Below are positions 1 to 6,760 of a DNA stretch of 11,321 nucleotides, one piece after another (within the stretch, counting starts at the first letter, position 1; each line of letters starts with the position of its first letter). The DNA is from Trueperaceae bacterium. Its GTDB lineage: Bacteria; Deinococcota; Deinococci; Deinococcales; Trueperaceae. The stretch lies in assembly GCA_024636105.1 (NCBI GenBank), contig JAGXHO010000033.1, positions 1-11,321 of the forward strand, in the 5' to 3' direction. The notes beneath the pieces are model-generated. The model did no database searches and was not told where the DNA came from. It was given only the letters and a program-made list of their open reading frames with translations. The position numbers were made by a program, and so were the translations under genes.

Positions 1-473
1 CGACCGTGATCCTGATCGCGCCCGGACCCGACGCGCTGCTGCCCACGGTGGCGTCGCGGTGCGCGGTCGTGCGCCTGACGCCGGCCGAGGCGCCGGCGGC
101 GGTCCGGGCACGGCTCGCGCCGCATCCGGCGCTGCGGCTGGGGCGGCCGGCCGCCTGGCGTACCGCGCTCGCCGACGAAGCGTCGACCGGCGCGAAGCGA
201 GCGGCGGTCGACGGCTTGGTGGCCGCCCTACCGGGCGACCTGGCCGAGGCGTTCGCCGCAGCGGAGGCGCTGGCCGCCGCCTGGCCCACCGGCGACGACG
301 AGATGCCGGGGCTCCTGCGTGAGGCGTGGCGCAGCGCGGGTCCGGCCGCGTACGTGCACGGCGACTCGGCCACCGCCGAGCTCGAGGAAGCGTGGGCGGC
401 GTACGCCCACCGGGAGTTGGCGTTGAGGCGCTGGGTGCTGACGCTGCGCTCGAGGCTCAGCCGCCGCCCTTGA
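1..473 (+). CDS. holB: DNA polymerase III subunit delta' (C-terminal part, 5' end outside window)
   Basis: This is the 3' part of a clamp-loader delta' gene. The subunit is part of the complex that loads the sliding clamp onto primed DNA during replication. The reading frame is already open at base 3 and ends at TGA 471-473, leaving about 156 residues. The visible N-terminal stretch reads 'ILIAPGPDALLPTVASRC', which matches the delta'/DnaX-type AAA+ sensor-1 region followed by the 'LLPT..SRC' arginine-finger signature; this is why I call it delta' rather than another AAA+ protein. The remainder is Ala/Arg/Leu-rich and helical, as expected for the C-terminal collar domain. The P-loop and zinc-binding parts would lie upstream and are not visible. 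The gene is convergent with the RicT-type gene and overlaps its end by 17 bp. In Bacillus, holB and yaaT (ricT) are also neighbours but co-oriented. The family call is fairly sure; the true start is unknown. Confidence 0.82.
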   Translation, partial: TVILIAPGPDALLPTVASRCAVVRLTPAEAPAAVRARLAPHPALRLGRPAAWRTALADEASTGAKRAAVDGLVAALPGDLAEAFAAAEALAAAWPTGDDEMPGLLREAWRSAGPAAYVHGDSATAELEEAWAAYAHRELALRRWVLTLRSRLSRRP

Positions 474-1257
474 GGCGGCGCACCTCGGCGGCCGGGAACT
501 CGTGGAAGCTTCCCTCTTCCGTGCGCAGCTCCACCGTGCCGGCGAGCGGGCTGATCTTGACCACCTTGCCGCAGGTGCCGGTGCCGTCGTGGCACGCTTG
601 GCCGCCCTTCTTGGGCATGCCCTTGAGCAGCTCGCGGTACTGATCGTGCTCGTACTGCAAGCAACACATCAGCCGCCCGCACGGTCCGGTGATCTTCTCG
701 GGGTTGAGCGGCAACTGCTGATCGCGCGCCATGCGGATCGAGACCGCGCTGAAGGTCTGGAGCCAGGTCGACGAGCACGAACCGCTGCCGCACCGGCCCA
801 GGGTCCCGAACATGCGCGCTTGGTCGCGCGGTCCCACGTTGACGAACTCGAGGCGCGCGTCGGTGTGCGCCATGAGCGCCTGCGCCATCGCCCGCAGCGG
901 CGCCTGCCCCTCGGTCCCGTAGCTGACGACGAGCACGGACTCGTCGAGGGTGAACTCGAGCGCGACGATCTTGGCGTCCGAGCCGGTCTCGCGCACCCGG
1001 GCCCGAACCAACCACTTGAGGTCCTCGCCCTTGGCACGCAGCCGCTCGTAGGCCTCGAGGTCGGCGCGGTCGGCGGCGCGCAGGACGTGGCCGACCGTCC
1101 GTTCTTCGCTTCGCAGCTCGGTGCGCACCTTGGCGATCTCCACGCCGCGGCGGGTGGTCACCACGCAGCGCGCGCCGACCGGCGGCGGGCTCGGCGGGGC
1201 CTCGACGAAGTGCAGTTTGGGGCCGTTGTCGAACGTCACGCCCAAGGCGTCGATCAT
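457..1257 (-). CDS. ricT: PSP1 domain protein, RicT/YaaT family
   Basis: A 266-residue PSP1-family protein. The Bacillus homologue RicT (YaaT) forms the Fe-S-bearing RicA-RicF-RicT complex that assists RNase Y in mRNA maturation and affects sporulation, competence and biofilm regulators; that role is known from the family and is only inferred here. The family signature is visible: Cys156 and Cys161 in 'GRCGSGSCSSTWLQTFS', then 'VSIRMARDQQLPLNPEKITG', then 'CGRLMCCLQYE' with Cys193, Cys198 and Cys199. Further cysteines sit at 31, 222 and 229. The start at 1257 is chosen over the longer frame (1326) because GGAGG (1264-1268) lies 6 nt upstream, and the ATG overlaps the rnhB stop as ATGA, which indicates translational coupling. 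It is last in the kinase-rnhB-ricT operon and its 3' end overlaps holB head-on. No RicA or RicF partner gene is in the window. Family identity is very sure. Confidence 0.94.
   Translation of the reverse strand: MIDALGVTFDNGPKLHFVEAPPSPPPVGARCVVTTRRGVEIAKVRTELRSEERTVGHVLRAADRADLEAYERLRAKGEDLKWLVRARVRETGSDAKIVALEFTLDESVLVVSYGTEGQAPLRAMAQALMAHTDARLEFVNVGPRDQARMFGTLGRCGSGSCSSTWLQTFSAVSIRMARDQQLPLNPEKITGPCGRLMCCLQYEHDQYRELLKGMPKKGGQACHDGTGTCGKVVKISPLAGTVELRTEEGSFHEFPAAEVRRLKGGG
462..480. terminator. GC hairpin at the overlapping holB/ricT ends
   Basis: CGCCGCC (462-468) and GGCGGCG (474-480) form a 7-bp stem with the 5-nt loop CTTGA that contains the holB stop. It lies in the convergent overlap and could act as a bidirectional terminator for both genes, but no T-run follows on either side and GC-rich DNA makes such hairpins common. 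Confidence 0.4.
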
Positions 1258-1889
1258 GCGGTTCCTCCAAGGAGCGGCGGCGCGCAGAGCGCGACCGGCC
1301 GGTAGCTCTGTCGGTGTAGGGGGCACGGTCCGTGCGCGTGCAGCGCCTGGCGGTGGGACGGCGCACCGTACCCCTTGTGGCGCTCGAATCCGTAGTCCGG
1401 GAAGTCGTTCGCCGCCGCGCGCATGCGGGCGTCGCGGTGCGTCTTGGCCAGGATCGAGGCGGCAGCCACCGAGAGCGAGGTCGCGTCGGCCCGCGGCGGT
1501 GCGACCAGCGGCACCGGGCCGGACTCGAAGCGCAACTCGAGGAAGTCGGTGACGAAGGCGTCCGGGACGAGGTTCAAGCGGGCGATGGCGCGGTGCGCCG
1601 CGACGTGCGTGGCGCGCAGCGGGCCCAAGGCGTCGACCTCACGGGCGTCGGCCTCGGCGACGGCCCAGGCGCGGGCGCAGGCGCGCACGTGCTCGGCGAG
1701 GCGCTCGCGCACCGCCGGGACCAGCGTCTTCGAGTCGCGGTACGGCAGGTCGACGAGGTCGGGCAGCACCACCACGGCCACGACCACGGGGCCCGCCCAC
1801 GCGCCGCGACCGGCCTCGTCGACGCCGGCGACCGCGCCCAAGCCACGCGCCCAGAAGGCGCGCTCGAGCTCGAAGCCGGCCGTGCTCAC
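1254..1889 (-). CDS. rnhB: Ribonuclease HII
   Basis: A 211-residue type 2 RNase H. The enzyme cleaves the RNA strand of RNA/DNA hybrids and starts removal of single ribonucleotides misincorporated in DNA. All family landmarks are visible: 'GVDEAGRG' with catalytic Asp24-Glu25, 'RDSKTL' (52-55), Asp115 and Asp135 as the other metal ligands, 'SLSVAAASILAKTHRD' (138-153), and the C-terminal 'HKGYGAPSHRQAL' (171-183) followed by 'HGPCPLHRQSYRPV'. The residue before the last catalytic Asp region is Arg-Ala where many homologues have Lys-Gly, a mild variation. Length is normal for the family. Start: GTG at 1889 overlaps the kinase stop (GTGA, 4 nt). At the 3' end its TGA overlaps the ricT ATG (ATGA, 4 nt). 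It is the middle gene of a three-gene operon, so expression depends on the kinase promoter. Function is very sure; the exact GTG start is likely but not proven. Confidence 0.95.
   Translation of the reverse strand: MSTAGFELERAFWARGLGAVAGVDEAGRGAWAGPVVVAVVVLPDLVDLPYRDSKTLVPAVRERLAEHVRACARAWAVAEADAREVDALGPLRATHVAAHRAIARLNLVPDAFVTDFLELRFESGPVPLVAPPRADATSLSVAAASILAKTHRDARMRAAANDFPDYGFERHKGYGAPSHRQALHAHGPCPLHRQSYRPVALCAPPLLGGTA
1264..1268 (-). promoter_or_regulatory. Shine-Dalgarno site of ricT
   Basis: GGAGG on the minus strand, 6 nt before the ATG at 1257. It decides the ricT start against an in-frame upstream ATG at 1326 that lies deep inside rnhB. It is the clearest Shine-Dalgarno site in the window and serves an operon-internal gene, in contrast to the leaderless-looking first genes. 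Confidence 0.85.
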
Positions 1890-3067
1890 GCGCTCGCGGC
1901 CGCGATCTCCTCGGCCACGATGGGCGCGGCCACGTCGACCGGGATCGTGAAGTAGAAGGTGCTGCCGCGCCCTACCTTCGATTCCACCCAGATGCGGCCG
2001 CCGTGCTTCTCGACCGCGAGCTTGCAGAAGGTCAGCCCCATGCCGGTGTCGTAGCGATCGTGGACGGTGTGGCGCGACTGCTCGAAGGCGTTGAAGATGC
2101 GCTTCTGGTCCGCTTCGGGGATGCCTTCGCCGTCGTCGCGCACGGAGAGGACGAAATCGTCGTCCTGCTTCCAGGCGCGGAAGTCGATGTACCCACCCCG
2201 CCGCGTGTGCTTGATCGCGTTCGCCATCAGGTTCGCGAGGATGCGCCGCAGCAGGTTGGGATCGGCCACGATGCGCTCCGCCTCGGGTCGCACGAGGAAG
2301 CCGAAGTGGCGGTCCCGTGGACCGCCGGAGACGTCGCCGAGCGACTCCTTGGCAAGCTCCGTCAAGCTGGGGACGACGCCCGGGTTGTAGGGCATGTGGC
2401 CCTCTTTCATGCGCCGCACGTCGAGGATGTTGGCCGCCAGGTTCAACAGGTGCTGCGCCTCGCTGCGCGCGAGCCCGAGCAGTTCGTCAAGTCCGGCGTC
2501 CTCGTGCGCACCCGTCTTGATCATGTCGAGCGAGTGGTCGAGCAACCCCATGACGCTCGAGATGGGGCTCTTCAGATCGTGGACCAGCATGTGGATCAGG
2601 TCGTCCTTGACGCGCTCGGATTCCTTGTACGCCTGTTCGAAGCGGCGCGATTGCTCGAGGGCGTGCCGCAGACCGCGCTCGACCTGGCGCCGGTCGAGCA
2701 GCCGCTTGAGCGTCGCGCGGACGACGTCGGGCCGAGTGGGCAGGTTCAGGTACGCGTCGACGCCTTGGTCGACCACCTTGGACTCGAGGTCCGGGTCGTT
2801 GGGTCCAAGGTAGACGATCGGGACGTCGACCAGCGAGGCCCGGCGGCGCAGGAGCGCGATCAGGTCGAGCTGCGCCACCTTGTCGACGAGCGCGTGCTCG
2901 AGCACGATCGCCTCGGGCACGGAGCCGCGCGTGTGGTACAGCAGCTTCTCGACGTCGTCGAAGACCTCGGTCGCGAGGCGCAACGCGCGCACGACCGACC
3001 GCAGGCCCTCGCCCCTGGCCTCGGAGGCCATGGCAATGAGCACATACGGTGGTTGCGACGCCGACAT
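1886..3067 (-). CDS. Cytosolic sensor histidine kinase with degenerate N-terminal receiver domain
   Basis: A 393-residue histidine kinase without membrane segments. Residues about 8-125 have the response-regulator receiver fold pattern (hydrophobic strands, 'VPIVYLG', 'GVDAYLNLP'), but the active-site residues are replaced: no acidic pair after strand 1 ('VLIAMASEA'), Glu57 where the phospho-accepting Asp is expected ('AIVLEHAL'), Gly88 for Ser/Thr and Leu109 for Lys. A charged, probably coiled-coil linker (about 126-155) leads to the HisKA dimerisation domain with phospho-acceptor His163 in 'HDLKSPISS'. The ATPase domain has an N box (Asn279, Asn283), G1 box 'DDGEGIP' (311-317), F box 'IFNAFEQ' and G2 box 'DTGMGL' (340-345). 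The kinase core therefore looks active while the receiver cannot be phosphorylated normally. No response regulator lies nearby, so it is an orphan. It is the first gene of the operon with rnhB and ricT; a TATGAT box 8 nt before the ATG suggests a leaderless mRNA. Input signal and partner are unknown. Confidence 0.9.
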   Translation of the reverse strand: MSASQPPYVLIAMASEARGEGLRSVVRALRLATEVFDDVEKLLYHTRGSVPEAIVLEHALVDKVAQLDLIALLRRRASLVDVPIVYLGPNDPDLESKVVDQGVDAYLNLPTRPDVVRATLKRLLDRRQVERGLRHALEQSRRFEQAYKESERVKDDLIHMLVHDLKSPISSVMGLLDHSLDMIKTGAHEDAGLDELLGLARSEAQHLLNLAANILDVRRMKEGHMPYNPGVVPSLTELAKESLGDVSGGPRDRHFGFLVRPEAERIVADPNLLRRILANLMANAIKHTRRGGYIDFRAWKQDDDFVLSVRDDGEGIPEADQKRIFNAFEQSRHTVHDRYDTGMGLTFCKLAVEKHGGRIWVESKVGRGSTFYFTIPVDVAAPIVAEEIAAASA

Positions 3068-3075
3068 GGACTTCC

Positions 3076-3081
3076 ATCATA
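3076..3081 (-). promoter_or_regulatory. Putative -10 box (TATGAT) of the histidine kinase operon
   Basis: TATGAT on the minus strand, 8 nt before the kinase ATG at 3067, the best -10 match in the 143-bp divergent gap. No convincing -35 is seen. If transcription starts 6-8 nt downstream, the mRNA is leaderless or nearly so. GGAAG (3071-3075) between the box and the ATG is only 3 nt from the start, too close for a good Shine-Dalgarno. Confidence 0.55.
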
Positions 3082-3198
3082 GCGCGCCTTCGCCGGGCCA
3101 CGGCGTGGCGCTTCGCTCGCCCAGCGCCCCCGCGGCCGGTCCGCGGTGGATCGTCGCCACCGGTACGCCGGACGCCGGTCGCGGCCGGCGCGCTCGGG

Positions 3199-3204
3199 TA
3201 CCGT
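3199..3204 (+). promoter_or_regulatory. Putative -10 box (TACCGT) of the VWA gene
   Basis: TACCGT ends 6 nt before the ATG at 3211, the spacing expected if transcription begins at the A of the start codon. There is no Shine-Dalgarno at a useful distance and no clear -35. The same hexamer occurs before the LON-domain gene. Confidence 0.5.
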
Positions 3205-3210
3205 TGGGGC

Positions 3211-5649
3211 ATGGACGACGCCGTTGCCTGGTTCGCGTTCCCCTGGGCGCTCGTGGCGCTGCTCGCGCTGCCGCTGCTGCCCCGCGGACGCGGCTGGCCG
3301 TGGCGGTTGGCCGTCCTGGCTGCGTTGGTCGTCGCGCTCGCGCAACCGCAGCGCCCGGCCATCGAAGACCGGGTGGCCGTCCTCGTCGACGTCTCCGACA
3401 GCGTGGGGGACGCGGGGGATGGCGCCGAGGCCACGCTCGCGCGCACCCTCGGGGTCGATGCGACCGTCTACCGGTTCGCGGGGGACGTCGCTCGGGTCGA
3501 GGGGGCCGCGGCCGCCGAAGCGACCACCGCCGGCATCGCCCCAGGGAGCACCGACGTCGCCCGCGCCCTGGCGGTCGCCCTCGCCGACGGTGCGCGCCGG
3601 GTGGTGTTGGTGTCGGACGGCATCGACAGCACGGCCGCCGGCATGCCGAGCTCGGCCGCCGTGCCGGTCGACGTCGTCGTGTTGCCGACGACGGCCAACG
3701 CGCGCCTCGAGGCACTGACCGCGCCGGATCGGGTGACCCCTGGGGCGTCGATCGAGGCCGTAGCCATCGTCGTGCTCGACCAGGCCGCGCGCGTCGTGCT
3801 GCGCCCCGACGTGAACGGCGTCGCCCTCGACCCCGTCGAGCTCGAGCTGCCGGCCGGCCGGCACGCGGTGCCGTTCCGGGTCGCCGCCCCGACCGACGAC
3901 GCGCGCGCCGCGAGCGCGCTGCAGATCGGCGCCGCCCTCGAGGTCGACTTCGCCCAGCCCACCGGCGACGACGCCCAGACCACCGAAGTGGCGGTCGCGG
4001 CGCGCGGCGCGGTCCTCGTGATCGGCGATCCCGCCGCGGCCGCGCTGCTGCGCGCCCAAGGCTTCGAGGTCGAGGAGGCGACCCCCGATCGCGTGGCCGC
4101 GCCGTTCGACCCGGCGGCGGTGGTGCTGCGCGCGGGGGCCGGCGACTTCACGCCCGGACAGCTCGAGCTGCTGGCGCGCTACGTGGACCAGGGCGGCGGC
4201 CTCCTGATGACCGGAGGGCCCCAGGGGTTCGGTCTCGGCGGGTGGTACCGGACGCCACTGGAGTCGACCCTGCCGGTGCGGAGCGACGTGCGCACCGAGG
4301 TCACGGTGCCGCAGGTCGCGATGGTCATGGTGCTCGACGTGTCGCAGTCGATGGCGGCGGGTCAGCCGAGCCGCCTCGAGCTGGCGAAGCGCGGCGTGAT
4401 CGACGTGGTCGACCTCGCCTTCGAGACCGATCTGCTCGGCCTGATCGTCTTCTCCGACCCGTCCTCCACCCGCTGGGCCTTCGAGTTGCGGCCGGCCACC
4501 GAGTCCGGCAAGCGCGCGATGCGCGACGCGACGCTCGTCGTCCAGCCGCAGGGCGGCACGGTCCTCGGGCCGGCGTACGAGCAAGCGCTCGAGGCGCTCG
4601 CCGCGAGCGACGCGGCGATCAAGCACGTGATCGTGCTCTCGGACGGCAAGCTCTACGACGGTCAGGGCGCCTTCGCCGGCGCGGCCCCCGATTGGGAGGC
4701 GACCGCCGCGGGCGCTCGGCTCGCCCGCATCACCACCAGCGCGATCGCGATCGGCGCGGACGCCGATCGGGTCGCGCTCGAGGGCATCGCGCGCGGCGGC
4801 GGCGGCCGCTTCTACGAGGCGTTCGACACGGCGACGCTGCCGCGGCTGTTCACGAACGAGGCGTTGACCGCCTCGCGCGACCTGCTGCGCGACGAGCGGG
4901 TGGCGCCCGAGGGGCGCCGCCACCCGCTGTCGCCGTTCGAGGGGTTCGCGCCGACCGTCGACGCGTACGTGGCCACGACGCTCGCGCCGACCGGCGAACC
5001 GCTGTTCGTCGCCCTCGACGACGAGCCGCTGCTCGCGGTCGGGCGCGCGGGCCTCGGCCGCAGCGCGGCCCTCACCACCGACCTGAACGCATGGGCCGGC
5101 GATTTCGGGCGCTGGTCGGAGCTGCCGGGCGTCTTGGGCGGGGTCGTGCGTTGGTTGCAGGCGCGACCGGAGCCGTACAGCGCCACCGCCCGCCCGCGTG
5201 GTGGCGTTCTGGACGTCGTCGTCGATGCGGTGGTCGCCGGCGCGTACGTGAACGACCGGCCGTTGGTGGCGCGTTTCCAGGGAACCGAGACGGAGCTGCG
5301 GCAGGTGGCGCCGGGTCGCTACGTGGGCGAGCTGCCGGTGCGGGGCAGCGGCGGCACCCTCGTGGTCGCCGACGGCGCCGACGTGGTGGCGCGGCACTCG
5401 GTCGCGACGCCGGATCCCGAGCTCGCGGGCGGCGACGGCGGCGCTGCGCTGGCCGCGCTCGCGGAACGCTCCGGGGGCGACGTCCTCGCCATCGCCGAAC
5501 TCTCGGCGTACCAGCCTGCCGGAAGCGCGACGGCCGCCCCGTTGTGGGGCTGGGCGGCGGCCCTGGCCTTCGCGCTCCTGCTGGCCGAGCTCGCCTGGCG
5601 TCGGTTCGCGCCTGATCCCGCCGACGTCAGTCGGCCGGAGGCTCGCTGA
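3211..5649 (+). CDS. Membrane-anchored double VWA-domain protein with amidotransferase-like middle
   Basis: An 812-residue protein. Two hydrophobic N-terminal segments (about 6-23 and 32-46) and one near the C-terminus (about 778-796) would place most of the chain outside the cytoplasm; the whole protein contains no cysteine. Two von Willebrand A domains are visible. The first has the metal-site motif 'DVSDS' (60-64) and 'SDGID' (135-139). The second, preceded by 'VAMVMVL', has 'DVSQS' (376-380), 'GGT' (448-450) and 'LSDGK' (476-480). Between them, residues about 266-355 resemble the class I glutamine-amidotransferase-like module found in similar bacterial membrane proteins ('VLVIGD', 'YVDQGGGLLMTGG'); without a cysteine it cannot be an active amidotransferase. 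A C-terminal beta-rich part (about 575-730) follows. The start at 3211 is preferred over 3049 because of the membrane segment and the TACCGT box. The 3' end overlaps truD by 23 bp. Such proteins often act with MoxR-type ATPases, but none is here; the specific role is unknown. Confidence 0.85.
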   Translation: MDDAVAWFAFPWALVALLALPLLPRGRGWPWRLAVLAALVVALAQPQRPAIEDRVAVLVDVSDSVGDAGDGAEATLARTLGVDATVYRFAGDVARVEGAAAAEATTAGIAPGSTDVARALAVALADGARRVVLVSDGIDSTAAGMPSSAAVPVDVVVLPTTANARLEALTAPDRVTPGASIEAVAIVVLDQAARVVLRPDVNGVALDPVELELPAGRHAVPFRVAAPTDDARAASALQIGAALEVDFAQPTGDDAQTTEVAVAARGAVLVIGDPAAAALLRAQGFEVEEATPDRVAAPFDPAAVVLRAGAGDFTPGQLELLARYVDQGGGLLMTGGPQGFGLGGWYRTPLESTLPVRSDVRTEVTVPQVAMVMVLDVSQSMAAGQPSRLELAKRGVIDVVDLAFETDLLGLIVFSDPSSTRWAFELRPATESGKRAMRDATLVVQPQGGTVLGPAYEQALEALAASDAAIKHVIVLSDGKLYDGQGAFAGAAPDWEATAAGARLARITTSAIAIGADADRVALEGIARGGGGRFYEAFDTATLPRLFTNEALTASRDLLRDERVAPEGRRHPLSPFEGFAPTVDAYVATTLAPTGEPLFVALDDEPLLAVGRAGLGRSAALTTDLNAWAGDFGRWSELPGVLGGVVRWLQARPEPYSATARPRGGVLDVVVDAVVAGAYVNDRPLVARFQGTETELRQVAPGRYVGELPVRGSGGTLVVADGADVVARHSVATPDPELAGGDGGAALAALAERSGGDVLAIAELSAYQPAGSATAAPLWGWAAALAFALLLAELAWRRFAPDPADVSRPEAR

Positions 5650-5663
5650 CCGCCGCCTCGGCC
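5620..5663. terminator. Two adjacent hairpins at the overlapping VWA/truD ends
   Basis: GCCGAC-gtca-GTCGGC (5620-5635) holds the truD stop in its loop. An imperfect stem (5633-5642 with 5655-5663, one bulged G) holds the VWA-gene stop in its 12-nt loop. The two stems share bases 5633-5635, so only one forms at a time. They are candidates for a bidirectional terminator of the convergent pair; no T-run is present. Confidence 0.35.
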
Positions 5664-6760
5664 CCCGATCCGTCGAGCGGTGCGTCCACGTCCACCTTCA
5701 TGACCTCGCGCAGCACGCTCGTCGCGTAGCTCCCCTTGGGCAGCTCGAAGCGCAGGAGCAGGTCCGACGCGTCGCGCTCGACCGTCGCTTCGAGCCCCGC
5801 GACGCGGGTCGAGCGGCGGTCGCCATGGCGGCCGACCAGGTCGACCCAGCGCAGGTCGAGCGCGGCGAGACCCTTGGCCTCCCGCCGCCCCGCTTCGCCC
5901 GCCGACGGTTTCACCTTCTTGCCGTAGAGCGGCAGCGTCGCCGATATCGCCAGGGCACGGGCGCGCGCCACGGCGTCCTCGAGGTCCTCCTCGGTGACCT
6001 GGAACGTCCCTCCGGTGTCGTGCTTGCGCGCCCAGTCGCCCACGAGCACGCCGGCGTAGGTGCCGTCCTCGACGCGCTCCGCGAGCCACCGGTTGAACAG
6101 GTGCGATTGCAGCGCCGAGACGAAGAAGCGCTTGAGTCGGTGCCCCCCGGGGACCTCGACGCCGTGCACCAAGCGCCAGCCATCGACGGCGTTGCGGCCG
6201 TAGCGGCCGAAGCGCTGCGGCCCGAAGTAGTTGGGCGAGCCCGATCGGGCGAGGCGCTCGAAGATGGCCGCTGCCCGCGCCTCGGCATCGTCCTCCACAG
6301 CACGGACGCGCACGACGAAGGCGTTGCCGCGCAGGTGGCCGATGCCGAGCTTGTTCGCGTGCCGGCTGGTCTCCAAAACGCGGACGCCGTCCATGGCCTC
6401 GAGGGCGGCCCATGCTTCGGCCTCGAAGCGGCGCGGCACCGAGAGCCACTGCTCCGTGCGCGCCACCTTGTCCTTGAGCCCGGCGACCCCGACGTTCGGT
6501 TCGGGGACGCCGGCATCGCGGAGCGCGACGATCAGGTCGCGGGTCGTGTGCCCGACCTTCTCGACGCGCGCGTAGGCATGGCTCCCCTCCCCCGACGGCA
6601 GGTAGAGCGGTCGCTCGACCACCTCGAAGTCGTCCGGGTGGGCGCGCAGGGTCCCGCCGGTGCCGGGGAGGTCGCCGGTGAGCGGGGGAAGGTCGGACCA
6701 GCGGAAGGTGAGGCGGTGCTCGAGGTCGGGATCGAGCGCGGGCGGTGGCGCGCCGCTCAC
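5627..6760 (-). CDS. truD: tRNA pseudouridine(13) synthase TruD
   Basis: A 377-residue TruD-family enzyme, which isomerises U13 in the D-arm of certain tRNAs to pseudouridine. Motifs seen: 'DDFEVVERPLYLPSGEGSHAY' region (43-63), 'GLKDKVARTEQW' with catalytic Asp97 (94-105), 'NYFGPQRFGRYGRN' (177-190), and the C-terminal 'FELPKGSYATSVLREVMK' (338-355). A TRUD insertion domain lies roughly between 190 and 300. Length is typical. GTG start at 6760 overlaps the stop of the LON-domain gene (GTGA, 4 nt), so the two genes form a coupled operon. At the other end the TGA overlaps the convergent VWA gene by 23 bp. TruD occurs in proteobacteria, archaea and a few other bacterial groups but not in most Gram-positives, which helps point towards Deinococcota. 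Function is very sure; the natural tRNA substrate in this organism is not known. Confidence 0.95.
   Translation of the reverse strand: MSGAPPPALDPDLEHRLTFRWSDLPPLTGDLPGTGGTLRAHPDDFEVVERPLYLPSGEGSHAYARVEKVGHTTRDLIVALRDAGVPEPNVGVAGLKDKVARTEQWLSVPRRFEAEAWAALEAMDGVRVLETSRHANKLGIGHLRGNAFVVRVRAVEDDAEARAAAIFERLARSGSPNYFGPQRFGRYGRNAVDGWRLVHGVEVPGGHRLKRFFVSALQSHLFNRWLAERVEDGTYAGVLVGDWARKHDTGGTFQVTEEDLEDAVARARALAISATLPLYGKKVKPSAGEAGRREAKGLAALDLRWVDLVGRHGDRRSTRVAGLEATVERDASDLLLRFELPKGSYATSVLREVMKVDVDAPLDGSGAEAAVSEPPAD

Larger units (their letters stand above)
3068..3210. other. Divergent intergenic region between kinase and VWA gene
   Basis: This 143-bp gap carries the two divergent -10 boxes at its edges. 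In between lie short GC hairpins: CCGCGG-ccggt-CCGCGG (3130-3146) and CGGTGG-atcgtcg-CCACCG (3144-3162), which overlap and so would be mutually exclusive, plus a 7-bp tandem ACGCCGG repeat near 3165-3178. No small gene is supported. The hairpins could be operator-like or simply chance products of high GC. Confidence 0.4.

Noticed and set aside
1258..1326. N-terminal extension of RicT from an upstream ATG
   Set aside because: It lies inside rnhB in another frame and is not family-like; the Shine-Dalgarno at 1264-1268 and the ATGA overlap fix the start at 1257.
3165..3178. ACGCCGG tandem repeat as a CRISPR or iteron unit
   Set aside because: Only two 7-bp copies and no spacers; too short to mean more than GC-rich slippage or chance.
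2860..5397. An 845-codon open frame on the minus strand opposite the VWA gene
   Set aside because: Arg/Gly/His-rich, low-complexity translation with no recognisable domain. It is the usual antisense shadow of a GC-rich gene, and the plus-strand gene has clear VWA motifs and membrane segments.
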